A stretch of 64,000 nt of DNA from Bacillota bacterium (GCA_017459895.1 JAFUCA010000006.1:124001-188000), one strand, 5' to 3'. Shown: positions 9,082 through 18,968, counted from the first letter of the stretch. Notes: generated by a model from the letters alone, not told the origin. Numbers and translations: made by a program.

Positions 9082-10869
9082 TCAGTCTGCCTGCGGGATG
9101 GTTTCCACCAGGCCCAGGAATAAGGGGGCACCGGTCTGGGTGTCGATCAGCGCGTAGACGAAGGGGCGGTCCAGGTAGACCCGCTTCGGTTCGGGCGGGT
9201 TCAGGATCGCGCCGGACTTGTCCATGATCACCGCAGTGCAGGCCGCTGCCTTGGTGCCGTCCTGATCCAGCTCGATGTGGGTCTTGTGGAGCACATCGCT
9301 GATGTGAAGAGCCAGGGTCGGATCGGTCTCATCCGCAAGGAACATCTTCGAAAAATCCGCCGCTTCGGAGAAGGCCAGAGGCATCCCCATGCCGATCAGA
9401 ACCGGCTTCAGGGAGGCGCCGTAATCGTAGCTGAACTCGGGGAGTCGGAACTGGACACCGCCCTTCGGAGTGATGCGGTTCTTCCACGCGCTGGTGAAGT
9501 CTGCGCCGGAAAGCGTCATCGCGTAATCTCTGGCGCTCATTCCCTTCGGCGGAAGCAGTCCCAGAAAAGCGGTGCTGCCGTTTCCGTAGGGACTGAGGAA
9601 TCCCTGGCCGCCGCTCTTAAACTCCAGGTAGACACTGCCCCGGCCCTCCAGCATCGTGACCTTCTGTGCCGCCTTGCCGGCGGGGGTGAACATCCGGTCG
9701 CTGTCCTTTTGGAGCACCGTCAGCGGGTGGGGCCACCGGCCTTCGAAGGACACCGCGTTGATCAGAAGGAAGCGGGCATCCGCGGACAGGCCCTCGGCAG
9801 GATCGATGATCTGCCGGATCATGTTCCGGGTCTGATTATAGACCCACTTGTTTATGTCCGCAACCGTCGCGTCATTAAAGGGCGCTTCAAAGAACGAGGC
9901 GTTGAGGTAGTGCTTGTTCAGCTGCAGGAACTGGGGATCGGCCGTGAACTCCGAATTCTTTTTCGCCCAGATGGAGTTGTTGTTCGTGTAGATGAAGTCC
10001 TGGCCGGAGCTCAGGCGGGCGTGCAGCTTCCACAGAGACTCGTTCAGGGCGTCCATCAGAAGCGCGGCCCCGCTGGCCGCATCGTTCTTGTCGGCTGCAT
10101 CGTTCTCGCCGGCCTCACCGCTCTCACCGCTCCCGCCGGCCACATCGTTCTCGCCACTCTCGCCGTTCTCACCGGCCTCACCGCTCTCGCTGCTCCCGCC
10201 GGTTCCCGTCAGCGTGGCCAGCATTTGCTGCTGCGTGGTGCCTGCCGCGCCCCCCGCGGTCATCGCGAGGGCGGTCATGACGGAGTCCGGTGAGACCAGA
10301 ACGTTCGGTGAAGCGGGATCCTCCCGCAGGGTCGCCTGCAGCAGCCGGAAGGAAAAATCCGTGTACGCCGCGGTGAATCCATCGGTGACGGCCGTGTCCG
10401 CCGGAGCGGCAAAGGGAAATCCCGCGGCGAGATCCACAGATGTGTCGCTCAGCTCCAGGACCTCCGGCTGCGGCGGCTTCGGGACGGGAGCCGGCGTCTT
10501 CGCCTTCTTCACCGTTACCTTGCATTTCAGAGTCTTTTTGCCGACCTTCGCCTTGATCCAGCAGCTGCCGGTCTTCTTGCCGGCCTTCAGGACCACCGTC
10601 TGGCGGTATTTGCCGGACTTCTTCTTAATGGCGACCCGCTTCTTGCTGGCGGTCTGCCACCTGACCTTCTGATGGGCGTTTTTCACGCTCAGCTTCACCG
10701 TGGCTCCGGGCTGGAGGGTGATCTTCGTCTTTGTCAGCTTCACCTTCGATGCTGCAAAGGCTGGACTGTCCCCTCGAAGGCCGGCGAATCCGAACGCGGC
10801 GACCAGAAGGATCAATGTCAGGGCGAGCGTGCGCAGGAGCGTTTGTTTCAGCGATGTTGTTCTTGTCAT
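9082..10869 (-). CDS. Secreted serpin with an N-terminal Ig-like domain
   Basis: 595 residues from ATG 10869, chosen because GAGGAG sits 8 bases upstream. A signal peptide ends in SPAFA, where the coding DNA is the 11-mer CCAGCCTTTGC. Residues about 38-120 form a lysine-rich Ig-like domain. The rest is a serpin: SPNVLVSPDSVMTALAMTAGGAAGTT, NAVSFEGRW, the hinge GTKAAACTA and the C-terminal DRPFVYALIDTQTGAPLFLG. The likely P1 region is around MDKSG, so the target protease is not obvious. A Gly/Ser/Glu/Asn low-complexity insert of about 45 residues interrupts the early helical region. Bacterial serpins are suicide protease inhibitors, often of host or co-resident proteases; secretion fits that role. 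Confidence 0.9.
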   Translation of the reverse strand: MTRTTSLKQTLLRTLALTLILLVAAFGFAGLRGDSPAFAASKVKLTKTKITLQPGATVKLSVKNAHQKVRWQTASKKRVAIKKKSGKYRQTVVLKAGKKTGSCWIKAKVGKKTLKCKVTVKKAKTPAPVPKPPQPEVLELSDTSVDLAAGFPFAAPADTAVTDGFTAAYTDFSFRLLQATLREDPASPNVLVSPDSVMTALAMTAGGAAGTTQQQMLATLTGTGGSSESGEAGENGESGENDVAGGSGESGEAGENDAADKNDAASGAALLMDALNESLWKLHARLSSGQDFIYTNNNSIWAKKNSEFTADPQFLQLNKHYLNASFFEAPFNDATVADINKWVYNQTRNMIRQIIDPAEGLSADARFLLINAVSFEGRWPHPLTVLQKDSDRMFTPAGKAAQKVTMLEGRGSVYLEFKSGGQGFLSPYGNGSTAFLGLLPPKGMSARDYAMTLSGADFTSAWKNRITPKGGVQFRLPEFSYDYGASLKPVLIGMGMPLAFSEAADFSKMFLADETDPTLALHISDVLHKTHIELDQDGTKAAACTAVIMDKSGAILNPPEPKRVYLDRPFVYALIDTQTGAPLFLGLVETIPQAD

Positions 10870-10905
10870 ATCCATCACTCCTCTCGTATCGGTGGCAAAG
10901 CCGGC

Positions 10906-12261
10906 TTAATCATCGTGTCCGCCGACGGCATACTGCAGGACCTCATTGGCGACGGAGCCGGCGGCATCGATGCCGTAGCCGCCCTCTTCCACGAGGACGA
11001 CGAAGGCGTAGGGATGGGACTCATCGTTCAGGAAGCCGACGAACCAGGAGTTCGGGGCGCTCTGCCCCTCCACCTCAGCCGTACCGGTCTTGGCACAGAG
11101 GTCCAGACCCGGGAAGTTGTATTCTCCGTTATAATGATTTTCGACGTTGTTGCGCATCATGGACTTCAGAGACTTCGCGGTTTCCTCGGCGATCATCTCC
11201 TTCGTCTGTGTCGTCATCTTCGAGACCTGCTTGCCCACCAGCGAGCGGGAGTCGATGATGGAGGGCAGGACCGCCTCGCCGCCGCGGGCGATGGCGCCCA
11301 CATAGACCATCATATTGCACGGACAGACCATGTCGTTGTACTGGCCGATGCCGGTCCAGGCGAGGTTCACACCGCCCTTCGGGAAGTCAAAGGATCCCGC
11401 TTTGGTATGGATGCCGTCGATGTCGTAGCTCTCCATCAGACCGGCCTTCTGCGTGTACTGCTTCATCTGCTTCTTGCCGATCTTCTCGGACAGCTTGCCG
11501 AAGAAGCAGTTGCAGGAGACCTCCAGAGCTTTTTCCAGATTGACGGTGCCGTGGGCCTCCACGTCCGTCACCCGGTCGCCGTTGCCATAGTCGACGAAGC
11601 TGTCGCAGTAGATCTCATAATCGTAGGCGTCGTCCAGCTGCTCGATGGCCGCCGCCGCGGTGACCAGCTTGAAGGTCGATCCCGGGGCGAAGCTGGCGCC
11701 AGTCAGGCGGTTGATGTAGGTTCCGTCCTCCACCTCGTAGGGCGGATCGGTCGGATCGTAGGTCGGAGAGGAGACCATACAGAGAATCTCTCCGGTGTTG
11801 TAGTTGTAGACACCGACGGTGCCGCGCCGGCCCGACAGCGCATTGTAGGCTTCCGCACAAAGGCCGGCATCCAGGGTCAGGTAAATGTCCTTGCCCTGAT
11901 TGTTCAGCGTGTAGATGCCGTTGATAAAATCATAGCCGATCAGCCGGTCGACGAAGATGCGGTTGGCTCCGGTGGCGATGTTGTTGTCCCGGTCGCCGGT
12001 GATGTGCATGCAGGCCGCCCGGACATCGGAGCTCTCGTTGAACTCCATTCCGTCGGCGGTGTTCCGCATCAGAAGTTCGCTGTGCCGGTCGTACAGGGCG
12101 CCCTTGGCGAGATCTCCGTCGGCGTAGACGTCCCGGTTGCCCTCATAGGAGGCCCATTCGGCGCCATTGCGGACATCCCGGTAGATGAATATGCAAAGTC
12201 CTGTGACCAGTACGACCGCGACCAGGAGGCACAGGATAGCCCGTCGTTCTATTTTCTTCAT
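10906..12261 (-). CDS. Class B penicillin-binding protein (PBP2/FtsI-like transpeptidase)
   Basis: 451 residues: an N-terminal membrane anchor (about 8-27), a short dimerisation region and a transpeptidase domain with S195-x-x-K198 (GSTFK), S249-C-N251 and K391-T-G. All three active-site motifs are intact. It cross-links septal or lateral peptidoglycan outside the membrane. Its start overlaps the stop of the FHA-FtsW gene by 4 bases (ATGA), so the two are translationally coupled, matching the usual pairing of a SEDS glycosyltransferase with its class B PBP. At 451 residues it is on the short side and lacks PASTA domains. Confidence 0.9.
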   Translation of the reverse strand: MKKIERRAILCLLVAVVLVTGLCIFIYRDVRNGAEWASYEGNRDVYADGDLAKGALYDRHSELLMRNTADGMEFNESSDVRAACMHITGDRDNNIATGANRIFVDRLIGYDFINGIYTLNNQGKDIYLTLDAGLCAEAYNALSGRRGTVGVYNYNTGEILCMVSSPTYDPTDPPYEVEDGTYINRLTGASFAPGSTFKLVTAAAAIEQLDDAYDYEIYCDSFVDYGNGDRVTDVEAHGTVNLEKALEVSCNCFFGKLSEKIGKKQMKQYTQKAGLMESYDIDGIHTKAGSFDFPKGGVNLAWTGIGQYNDMVCPCNMMVYVGAIARGGEAVLPSIIDSRSLVGKQVSKMTTQTKEMIAEETAKSLKSMMRNNVENHYNGEYNFPGLDLCAKTGTAEVEGQSAPNSWFVGFLNDESHPYAFVVLVEEGGYGIDAAGSVANEVLQYAVGGHDD

Positions 12262-14510
12262 TTATTATCGCCTCCAAACAGGTCTTCAAGGGTTAACGGC
12301 TGGTCTTCCTCTCCGGAATCGTAGGTCTGTATGGTGGGACCGCCGCCGGAGGGCCGCTGGCTTTTCTCATCCAGGCTGCGGAAGAATGCGTCGTCATCCA
12401 CGTTCTGGTAGGAGACGGGCCTTGGCCGGGGCTTCGACTGGGGCCGGGGCTGCGGCGCCGGCTCCGCCCGTTTCGGCCGGGGCTGCTGGCCCTGAGACTG
12501 GCTCTGCGGCTGTCCCTGGGAGCCTCCCCGGGGCTGACCGGAGGATCTCCCGCCGGATTTGCCGCCGGACTGCTTCCCGCCGGACTTCCCGCCGGAAGAT
12601 TCCGGCACCATCTGCTGGGGCCGGACCTTCTGGGCCGCCTTTCTTTCCCGCTCCGCCTGGCGCTGCTTCTCCTCCCAGAATTTCTGGAACTCCGGATCGT
12701 TATCCATCCGCTCGGAAATGGACTGGGCCGACTGGCCCTCCAGACCGTCCACTGCGGAGAAGATGTCCTCCGGGCTCTGGAAGTCGCCGTCCGCCAAATG
12801 ATCCTTGTACTCGCTCTTGCGGTCGAGGCGGATCGCGAAGCTGGCGTTCTGCCGGGTGTCCGCCGCCTTCAGGAAGGCCAGCAGGCCCCAGGAAGCGATC
12901 ATGCTGGTGCCTCCCGAGGAAAGGAACGGGAAGGTCACGCCGGTCAGCGGCAGAATATCCACGGAGCCGAGGACATTCAGTGTCGTCTGAAAGACGAACA
13001 TGGTCGCAGTGGAGCAGGCGGCGATGCTGTAATAGGTCGAACGTCCCGCCGCGATGGAGCGGAAGGAGAAGACGGACAGGGTGATGATGCAGAACACCGC
13101 GAGCACCGCGATGATCAGCCCCCACTCCTCCGCCAGCATGCCGAAGACCAGGTCGGTGCCGGCGCCGAACAGATTGCCCAGATTGCCTTCGCCCGCGCCC
13201 AGGCCCGGAAGACCGCCGCTGGAAACCGCGGTCATGGTCTGCACCTGCTGGTAGCCGCCCTCGGTGGCATAGTCCCATGCATGCCCCCAGACCTCGATCC
13301 GGGAAGCCACGTAGGACTTATACCGCAGGACCATCAGGCCCATCAGGCCCGCTGCGCCCAGGATCAGGAACAGCTTGGTGAAATCGCCGGAGCGCAGGAA
13401 GGAGATGACCAGGAAGGTGACGAAGAAAATGATCGCCGTTCCGAAGTCCCCCATCAGCGCCAGAGCGCCCAGGCAGAACACGCTGAAGCCCATGAACAGA
13501 TACAGGCTCCGTTTCTCCTGCAGCTCATCCAGCGTAGCCGCGCCGACGTAGATGAAAACGATCTTGACCAGCTCCGAAGGCTGGAAGGAAAATCCGCCGA
13601 TGTAGATCCAGTTCTGGGCGCCGTTGGTCACCGTTCCGAAGAGCAGGTTGACCAGAAGCAGCAGCCCGCTGACCCCCAGCAGCAGATAGGTGATTTTCTT
13701 GGTCCGGGTCAGGTCCCGCAGGTACCAGCAGAGGCAGAAGAACACCGCCACGCCAAGGCACACGCAGATGGCCTGCTTCAGTACGCCGTCCGTCGTATAG
13801 CTGTAGGATATGGTGACCGCCAGACTCAGGGTCGACAGGAAGAAGCAGATGATCTCCATCTCGAAACCGTTTCGCCGCAGCCCCCGCATCAGGATCACGT
13901 AGAACCACATCAGAGCGCAGATCAGTGCAAAGGCTGCGATGACCTGTCCGGAGAAATGACTCCCCAGGGAAATGTGGAACTGAATGACCGTCAGCAGCTG
14001 AAAGATCGTCAGCAGCACCAGGGACGGCCAGGGCGAGACCGGATGGGTGCGGCGCTTTCGCGTCTCCACGTTGGCCAGCCTTTCCTTAAGGCTGACCGGA
14101 TAGAGCTCGAAATCCTCCCCTCCGATGGTCAGCTGATCGCCGCCCTTGAGCACCGTCGGCTGATAGACCCGCACGCCGTTGATGTAGGATCCGTTCTTGG
14201 AATTCAGGTCGTGGTAGCGCCAGGTGCCGCCGGAATCCCGGATCAGAGTCGCGTGGCTGCGGGAGACGCTGGAAAGATTCAGTATGATATCGCACCCCCG
14301 GCCCCGGCCGATCAGGTTCTCCCAGTGGGTCAGGGGAACGCTGCTGCCGTCGGGGCAGCGCAGATACGCCCAGATCTCCGAGGGGTTGCGCATCTTCAGC
14401 AGGGAAATGAGCTGGTGCAGCAGAATCAGCACCCCCAGCCCAGCGCAGACCCAGCGGACGCCGGTGGTGAAGTAAAGCTCGATGTATTGTACTAAAGCGG
14501 AACTATCCAT
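12258..14510 (-). CDS. FtsW/RodA/SpoVE SEDS protein with N-terminal FHA domain
   Basis: 750 residues. A first membrane segment is followed by an FHA domain (about 50-135; IGRGRGCDI, SVSRSHATLI, NSKNGSYING), which binds phosphothreonine peptides. Then come the multi-pass SEDS segments (about 155-530) including GGSF-like and GDFGTAIIFF, FPFLSSGGTS signatures of lipid II polymerases. The last about 200 residues are a cytoplasmic, low-complexity Gly/Ser/Gln/Pro tail with an acidic end. SEDS proteins polymerise glycan strands with their PBP, here the next gene. The FHA domain suggests control by a Ser/Thr kinase, none of which is visible in this window. Confidence 0.9.
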   Translation of the reverse strand: MDSSALVQYIELYFTTGVRWVCAGLGVLILLHQLISLLKMRNPSEIWAYLRCPDGSSVPLTHWENLIGRGRGCDIILNLSSVSRSHATLIRDSGGTWRYHDLNSKNGSYINGVRVYQPTVLKGGDQLTIGGEDFELYPVSLKERLANVETRKRRTHPVSPWPSLVLLTIFQLLTVIQFHISLGSHFSGQVIAAFALICALMWFYVILMRGLRRNGFEMEIICFFLSTLSLAVTISYSYTTDGVLKQAICVCLGVAVFFCLCWYLRDLTRTKKITYLLLGVSGLLLLVNLLFGTVTNGAQNWIYIGGFSFQPSELVKIVFIYVGAATLDELQEKRSLYLFMGFSVFCLGALALMGDFGTAIIFFVTFLVISFLRSGDFTKLFLILGAAGLMGLMVLRYKSYVASRIEVWGHAWDYATEGGYQQVQTMTAVSSGGLPGLGAGEGNLGNLFGAGTDLVFGMLAEEWGLIIAVLAVFCIITLSVFSFRSIAAGRSTYYSIAACSTATMFVFQTTLNVLGSVDILPLTGVTFPFLSSGGTSMIASWGLLAFLKAADTRQNASFAIRLDRKSEYKDHLADGDFQSPEDIFSAVDGLEGQSAQSISERMDNDPEFQKFWEEKQRQAERERKAAQKVRPQQMVPESSGGKSGGKQSGGKSGGRSSGQPRGGSQGQPQSQSQGQQPRPKRAEPAPQPRPQSKPRPRPVSYQNVDDDAFFRSLDEKSQRPSGGGPTIQTYDSGEEDQPLTLEDLFGGDNK

Positions 14511-14539
14511 AAACTACTCCGGTTGTTCTGTGATCAGGA

Positions 14540-15490
14540 TCAGATGTGCTGCAGCAGGATGGCGTGCAGCGGTATGGTGATGATGCACATCAGTGTGGTC
14601 ATCATGACGCCGGCGGAAGCGAAGCGCACATCTCCCCGGTAGCGCTCGCTCAGGATCACCGACAGCATGGCGACCGGCATGGCGGCCTGCAGCACGCAGA
14701 CCTGGGCCAGCAGCGTCCCCGTGCCGATGGTCAGCTTGACGATGGCCAGGGCGATCAGAGGGAACGCGATCAGCTTCATCAGACAGACCAGATAGGCGTG
14801 GCCGCAGGTGAACAGGTCCCGCATCCGCGCCCGTGCCAGGTGGGATCCGACGACGATCATGGCCAGCGGACTGGTGATCCCCCCGATCCGCTCCACCGGA
14901 ACCGCGATGATGTCCGGCAGCGTGATGCCGCAGATGTATAAGGTCAGGCCGATCAGAACCCCGATCATGCAGGGATTGATCAGGCCTTTGAGTGTCTGGC
15001 CGAAGCTCAGCTCGTCCTCGGAGGCGCCGTTTCGGATCAGCGCGATACCGATGGTGAACATGAAGATATCATAAGAGGAATCGCAGAGGGCGCCGTAGAA
15101 GACGGCCTCGGATCCCAGCAGTCCGTTCAGAACCGGCAGTCCGATGAAGCCGGTGTTGCCGAAGACCAGCATGAAGGCGAAGATTCCCGCCCGCTCCGGG
15201 GGCAGCTTCACGATCGCCGATACGATCTTCGATGTAATCAACGCGCAGACCACGGCTCCGAGAAAGATCAGAACCACGTATTTGCAGTTGTTCAGCACCT
15301 GCATGGAAAACTCCATCTGCATGGCGGAGATGACCAGGCACGGATAGGTGACGCAGGTGATCAGCGATGACATGCCGGCGGTGTGCCGGGAATCGAGGAT
15401 CCCGAGCTTCGTCACGATGTATCCCGGCAGGATGATAATGAACGTTTTCGCAAGCGCTGCTATGATATCAATGGTTGCCAGACTTTGCAT
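14540..15490 (-). CDS. AEC-family transporter (auxin efflux carrier superfamily)
   Basis: 316 residues with about ten hydrophobic segments in two halves, typical of AEC carriers in bacteria that move malonate, malate or other organic acids. GNTGFIGLPVL in the first half is the family's conserved crossover segment. It begins at ATG 15490 with an AGAGGT site and is divergent from the ABC exporter; a 17-bp palindrome lies between the two starts. Substrate cannot be assigned. Confidence 0.82.
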   Translation of the reverse strand: MQSLATIDIIAALAKTFIIILPGYIVTKLGILDSRHTAGMSSLITCVTYPCLVISAMQMEFSMQVLNNCKYVVLIFLGAVVCALITSKIVSAIVKLPPERAGIFAFMLVFGNTGFIGLPVLNGLLGSEAVFYGALCDSSYDIFMFTIGIALIRNGASEDELSFGQTLKGLINPCMIGVLIGLTLYICGITLPDIIAVPVERIGGITSPLAMIVVGSHLARARMRDLFTCGHAYLVCLMKLIAFPLIALAIVKLTIGTGTLLAQVCVLQAAMPVAMLSVILSERYRGDVRFASAGVMMTTLMCIITIPLHAILLQHI

Positions 15491-15508
15491 AAACTACCTC
15501 TAGTGAAA

Positions 15509-15525
15509 TGTACATAGAATGTACA
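15509..15525. promoter_or_regulatory. Operator-like palindrome between divergent transporter genes
   Basis: TGTACAT-AGA-ATGTACA, perfect 7-bp arms. It lies 18 bp from the AEC start and just upstream of the ABC promoter, placed to control either or both. Confidence 0.55.
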
Positions 15526-15534
15526 CTACAATTA

Positions 15535-15563
15535 TTGCACGAAATCAGTGAAAATGATAGTAT
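15535..15563 (+). promoter_or_regulatory. Promoter of the ABC exporter gene
   Basis: TTGCAC (15535-15540), 17-bp spacer, TAGTAT (15558-15563). It predicts a transcript start near 15570, which argues against the in-frame start codons at 15548-15554. Confidence 0.5.
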
Positions 15564-15604
15564 TAAAGAAGATTTTTTGGGAGCAGCAAGGATCCGGAAC
15601 ACGT

Positions 15605-17395
15605 ATGAGAGACAGAGAACTGCCGGTCAATCACAAGGACTATTCACAGCCGATCATGAAGGTGTTTCTGAGCTACTTCCGGCCGCATTGGAAGCTGTTC
15701 GCGCTGGATCTGTCCTGCGCGCTGGTGGCGTCGCTGATCGATCTGGCCTTTCCGCTGGTCGCCCGCCACGGGATGTACCACCTGCTGCCGGACCGGGCTT
15801 TTGAAGCGTTCTTCATGGTGATGGCTGTTTTTGTGGTAGCGTTCCTTCTGAAGGCGCTCCTGCAGTTCATCATCACCTACTGGGGGCACATGTTCGGCGT
15901 GCGGGTGGAGGCGGATCTGCGGGAGGATCTGTTCGTTCACATCCAGTCTCTGGATTTCGAATTCTTTGACCGCAACCGAACGGGCCAGCTTTTGTCCCGC
16001 ATGACGGGGGATCTGTTCGAGATCACGGAGCTGTCCCACCACGGGCCGGAGGATCTGTTCATCGCATCGGTGACGATCATCGGGGCGATCATCATCATGT
16101 TCACCATCCAGTGGAAGCTGGCGCTGCTGATCCTGATCCTGATCCCGCTGTTTCTTCTGATCGTGCTGCTGTGCCGCCGGAACATGATCCTGACGTCGCG
16201 GCAGGTCAAGGTGAAGCTGGCGGAGATCAACGGGGAGATCGAATCGGGCCTCTCCGGGATCCGTACGTCGAAGGCCTTCGCCAACGAGAGGACCGACTAC
16301 GGCAAATTCGCGGAGGCCAACGAGCAGTTCAAGACGGCCAAGTGCGACAACTACAAGGCCTTCGGCCGGTTCAATTCGTCGCTGGAGTATTTCATGAGCA
16401 TCATGCCGGTGGCGGTCATGGCCTTCGGCGGATGGCTGATCATGCGGGACCAGATGAACTACGCGGATATGATCACGTTCTATCTGTACATCAGCACGTT
16501 CATCAACCCCATCCGCAAGCTGGGCAACTTCATGGAGATCTTCATGAACGGATGGGCGGGGCTGACCCGGTTCATCGGAATCATGCGCACGAAGCCCCAG
16601 GTGGTGGACGCGCCGGATGCCCAGCCTTTGCAGGATGTGCAGGGGCGGATCGATATGGAGGGAGTCTGGTTTGCCTACGAGCCGGCGGATGAGGATGCGC
16701 CTCAGGATGTGCTGCGGGGGATCGACCTGCACGTGCGTCCGGGAGAGACGGTGGCGATCGTCGGACCCTCGGGGGGCGGCAAGACGACGCTGTGCCAGCT
16801 GATTCCCAGATTTTATGATGTGGACGGGGGCAGCATTTCCATCGACGGGACGGATGTGCGGCAGATCGCGTGTCAGTCCCTGCGAAAGAACATCGGAATC
16901 GTGCAGCAGGATGTGTTCCTGTTCGCCGATACGATCGCGGAGAACATACGGTACGGCAACCCGGAGGCGGACGAGGCGCAGATCCGCGAAGCTGCAAAGG
17001 CTGCCGAGATCTTTGATGATATTGCGGCGATGCCGGAGGGCTTTGATACCTATGTGGGAGAACGGGGCGTGCGGCTGTCCGGCGGTCAGAAGCAGCGGGT
17101 CTCCATCGCGCGGATCTTCCTGAAGAATCCGCCGATCCTGATCCTGGACGAGGCGACATCGGCGCTGGATACGGTGACGGAATCCAGGATTCAGGGGGCG
17201 TTTGACAAGCTGGCGGAGGGCAGGACCACGATCATCATCGCCCATCGCCTTTCGACGATACGCAATGCGGACCGGATCGTACTGATCGATGACGGGCAGA
17301 TCCGGGAGGAAGGAACGCATGAGGAGTTAATGCGGAGGAACGGGCGCTACGCGGAGCTGACACGGTACAGCGAAACGAGCGTGCGTCAGAGATAA
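15605..17395 (+). CDS. ABC exporter, fused membrane and ATPase domains
   Basis: 596 residues from ATG 15605, picked because the likely promoter lies just upstream; earlier in-frame starts would precede the transcript start, but the ribosome-binding site (AAGGA, distant) is poor. Six membrane segments (about 25-310) are followed by a nucleotide-binding domain with Walker A GPSGGGKTT, signature LSGGQKQR, Walker B ILILDEATS and switch IAHRLST. It is a half-exporter of the MsbA/LmrA type working as a homodimer or heterodimer; no partner half is adjacent. The word CCAGCCTTTGC (16621-16631) is read here as QPLQ. gadB follows after 42 bp and may be co-transcribed. Confidence 0.9.
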   Translation: MRDRELPVNHKDYSQPIMKVFLSYFRPHWKLFALDLSCALVASLIDLAFPLVARHGMYHLLPDRAFEAFFMVMAVFVVAFLLKALLQFIITYWGHMFGVRVEADLREDLFVHIQSLDFEFFDRNRTGQLLSRMTGDLFEITELSHHGPEDLFIASVTIIGAIIIMFTIQWKLALLILILIPLFLLIVLLCRRNMILTSRQVKVKLAEINGEIESGLSGIRTSKAFANERTDYGKFAEANEQFKTAKCDNYKAFGRFNSSLEYFMSIMPVAVMAFGGWLIMRDQMNYADMITFYLYISTFINPIRKLGNFMEIFMNGWAGLTRFIGIMRTKPQVVDAPDAQPLQDVQGRIDMEGVWFAYEPADEDAPQDVLRGIDLHVRPGETVAIVGPSGGGKTTLCQLIPRFYDVDGGSISIDGTDVRQIACQSLRKNIGIVQQDVFLFADTIAENIRYGNPEADEAQIREAAKAAEIFDDIAAMPEGFDTYVGERGVRLSGGQKQRVSIARIFLKNPPILILDEATSALDTVTESRIQGAFDKLAEGRTTIIIAHRLSTIRNADRIVLIDDGQIREEGTHEELMRRNGRYAELTRYSETSVRQR

Positions 17396-17437
17396 AGACA
17401 ATTAATATGGTGCAGATAGAGGAGTCAGGAGGAGACA

Positions 17438-18859
17438 ATGCTCTACGGGGAAAAAAACAAAGAAAAACTGAGAAGTATGGCTTTCGGATACGGATCAAAA
17501 GAAAAGGGATCCGTTATTCCGAAGTACCGGCTGAATGAGGAGTCCATCGATGCGGAGGCAGCCAAGGCGCTGATCGAAAACCAGCTGCTGGATGAGGGCA
17601 ACTCCCGTCTGAACATGGCGACGTTCTGCCAGACCTACATGGAGAAGCAGGCGGTGGAACTGATGGCTGAGACGCTGGACAAGAACGCCATCGACAAGTC
17701 CGAGTATCCCCAGACGGCGGAGCTGGAGAACCGCTGCGTCAACATTCTGGCGCATCTGTGGAACGCGCCGAAGGGATCGGATTATCTGGGAACCTCTACA
17801 GTGGGCAGCAGCGAGGCGTGTATGCTGGCCGGCATGGCGATGAAGTTCCGCTGGAGAAATCAGGCGAAGGCGCTGGGAATGGATGTGACCGGACGCAAGC
17901 CGAATCTGATCATCAGCGCGGCCTACCAGATCTGCTGGGAGAAGTTCTGCGTTTACTGGGACATCGAAATGCGGGTGGTGCCGGTGTCGAGAAACAGTCT
18001 GACGCTGGATCTGGACCGGGCGGCGACCATGGTGGACGAATATACCATCGGCATTGTGGGAATCCTGGGGACGACCTACTCCGGGGAGTATGATGATATC
18101 AAGGGCCTGGACGAGCGGATCGAAGCCTATAACCAGGAGCATCCGGACCGCCCGGATCTGGTGATCCACATCGACGGTGCCTGCGGCGGCATGTTCACTC
18201 CCTTTACCGAGCCGGAGCTGGAATGGGATTTCCGCCTGCCGAACGTGGTGTCGATCTCCACGTCGGGGCACAAGTACGGGCTGACCTATCCCGGCGTGGG
18301 CTGGGTCGTCTGGAGAGACCGGAAATACCTGCCGGAAGAACTGATCTTCGAGGTCAGCTACCTGGGCGGGCAGATGCCGACCATGGCGATCAACTTCTCC
18401 CGCAGCGCCAGCCAGATCGTGGGGCAGTACTACAACTTCCTGCGGTTCGGGCGGCAGGGATACAGCCACATTCACCTGAAGACCCAGGAGATCGCCTCGG
18501 TGATCGGGGACCGGATCGAGCACACCGGGCTGTTCGAGCTCTACAACCGCGGCTCCCGGATGCCGATCATCTGCTACAAGCTGAAGGCGGACGCGACCTA
18601 CAAGGACGGCACGCCGGTGGTCTGGAATCTCTACGACCTGTCCGACCGGCTGCGGATGCATGGCTGGCAGGTGCCGGCGTACCCGCTGCCGGACGGCGCG
18701 GAGGAGGTGACCGTGCAGCGGATCGTCTGCCGTGCGGACCTGACCTTCAACCTGGCGGAGGCCTTCGTGACCGACTTCCGGGAATGCCTGGAGGATCTGA
18801 AGCACGCCCACGTGCTGTGCAATGAAGAGAAGTCCGGCGCCTACGGATTCACGCACTGA
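17438..18859 (+). CDS. gadB: Glutamate decarboxylase
   Basis: 473 residues, the usual GadA/GadB size. STSGHKYG holds the PLP lysine (K279); HIDGACGG carries the aspartate that contacts the cofactor nitrogen, and TVGSSEACMLAG is the conserved cofactor-binding stretch. The enzyme converts glutamate to GABA and CO2, consuming a proton, as part of acid resistance. AGGAGG precedes ATG 17438. A GadC glutamate/GABA antiporter is not adjacent; the ABC exporter just upstream and the NhaC carrier at 5.4 kb are not recognised GABA carriers. Confidence 0.95.
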   Translation: MLYGEKNKEKLRSMAFGYGSKEKGSVIPKYRLNEESIDAEAAKALIENQLLDEGNSRLNMATFCQTYMEKQAVELMAETLDKNAIDKSEYPQTAELENRCVNILAHLWNAPKGSDYLGTSTVGSSEACMLAGMAMKFRWRNQAKALGMDVTGRKPNLIISAAYQICWEKFCVYWDIEMRVVPVSRNSLTLDLDRAATMVDEYTIGIVGILGTTYSGEYDDIKGLDERIEAYNQEHPDRPDLVIHIDGACGGMFTPFTEPELEWDFRLPNVVSISTSGHKYGLTYPGVGWVVWRDRKYLPEELIFEVSYLGGQMPTMAINFSRSASQIVGQYYNFLRFGRQGYSHIHLKTQEIASVIGDRIEHTGLFELYNRGSRMPIICYKLKADATYKDGTPVVWNLYDLSDRLRMHGWQVPAYPLPDGAEEVTVQRIVCRADLTFNLAEAFVTDFRECLEDLKHAHVLCNEEKSGAYGFTH

Positions 18860-18968
18860 GGGCGAGGGTGCTTGGCCGGGCGAGTTCCGCCTGGCCGGGC
18901 TGTGCTGGTTTGTCCGCCTGGCCGGTGCGGCGAGTTCCGCCTGGCTGGGCCGGCGCGAGATTACCGGC

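Noticed and set aside
12400-12640. DNA-level repeat at the Gly/Ser/Gln/Pro tail of FtsW
   Set aside because: The repetition follows codons of a low-complexity protein tail and needs no other explanation.
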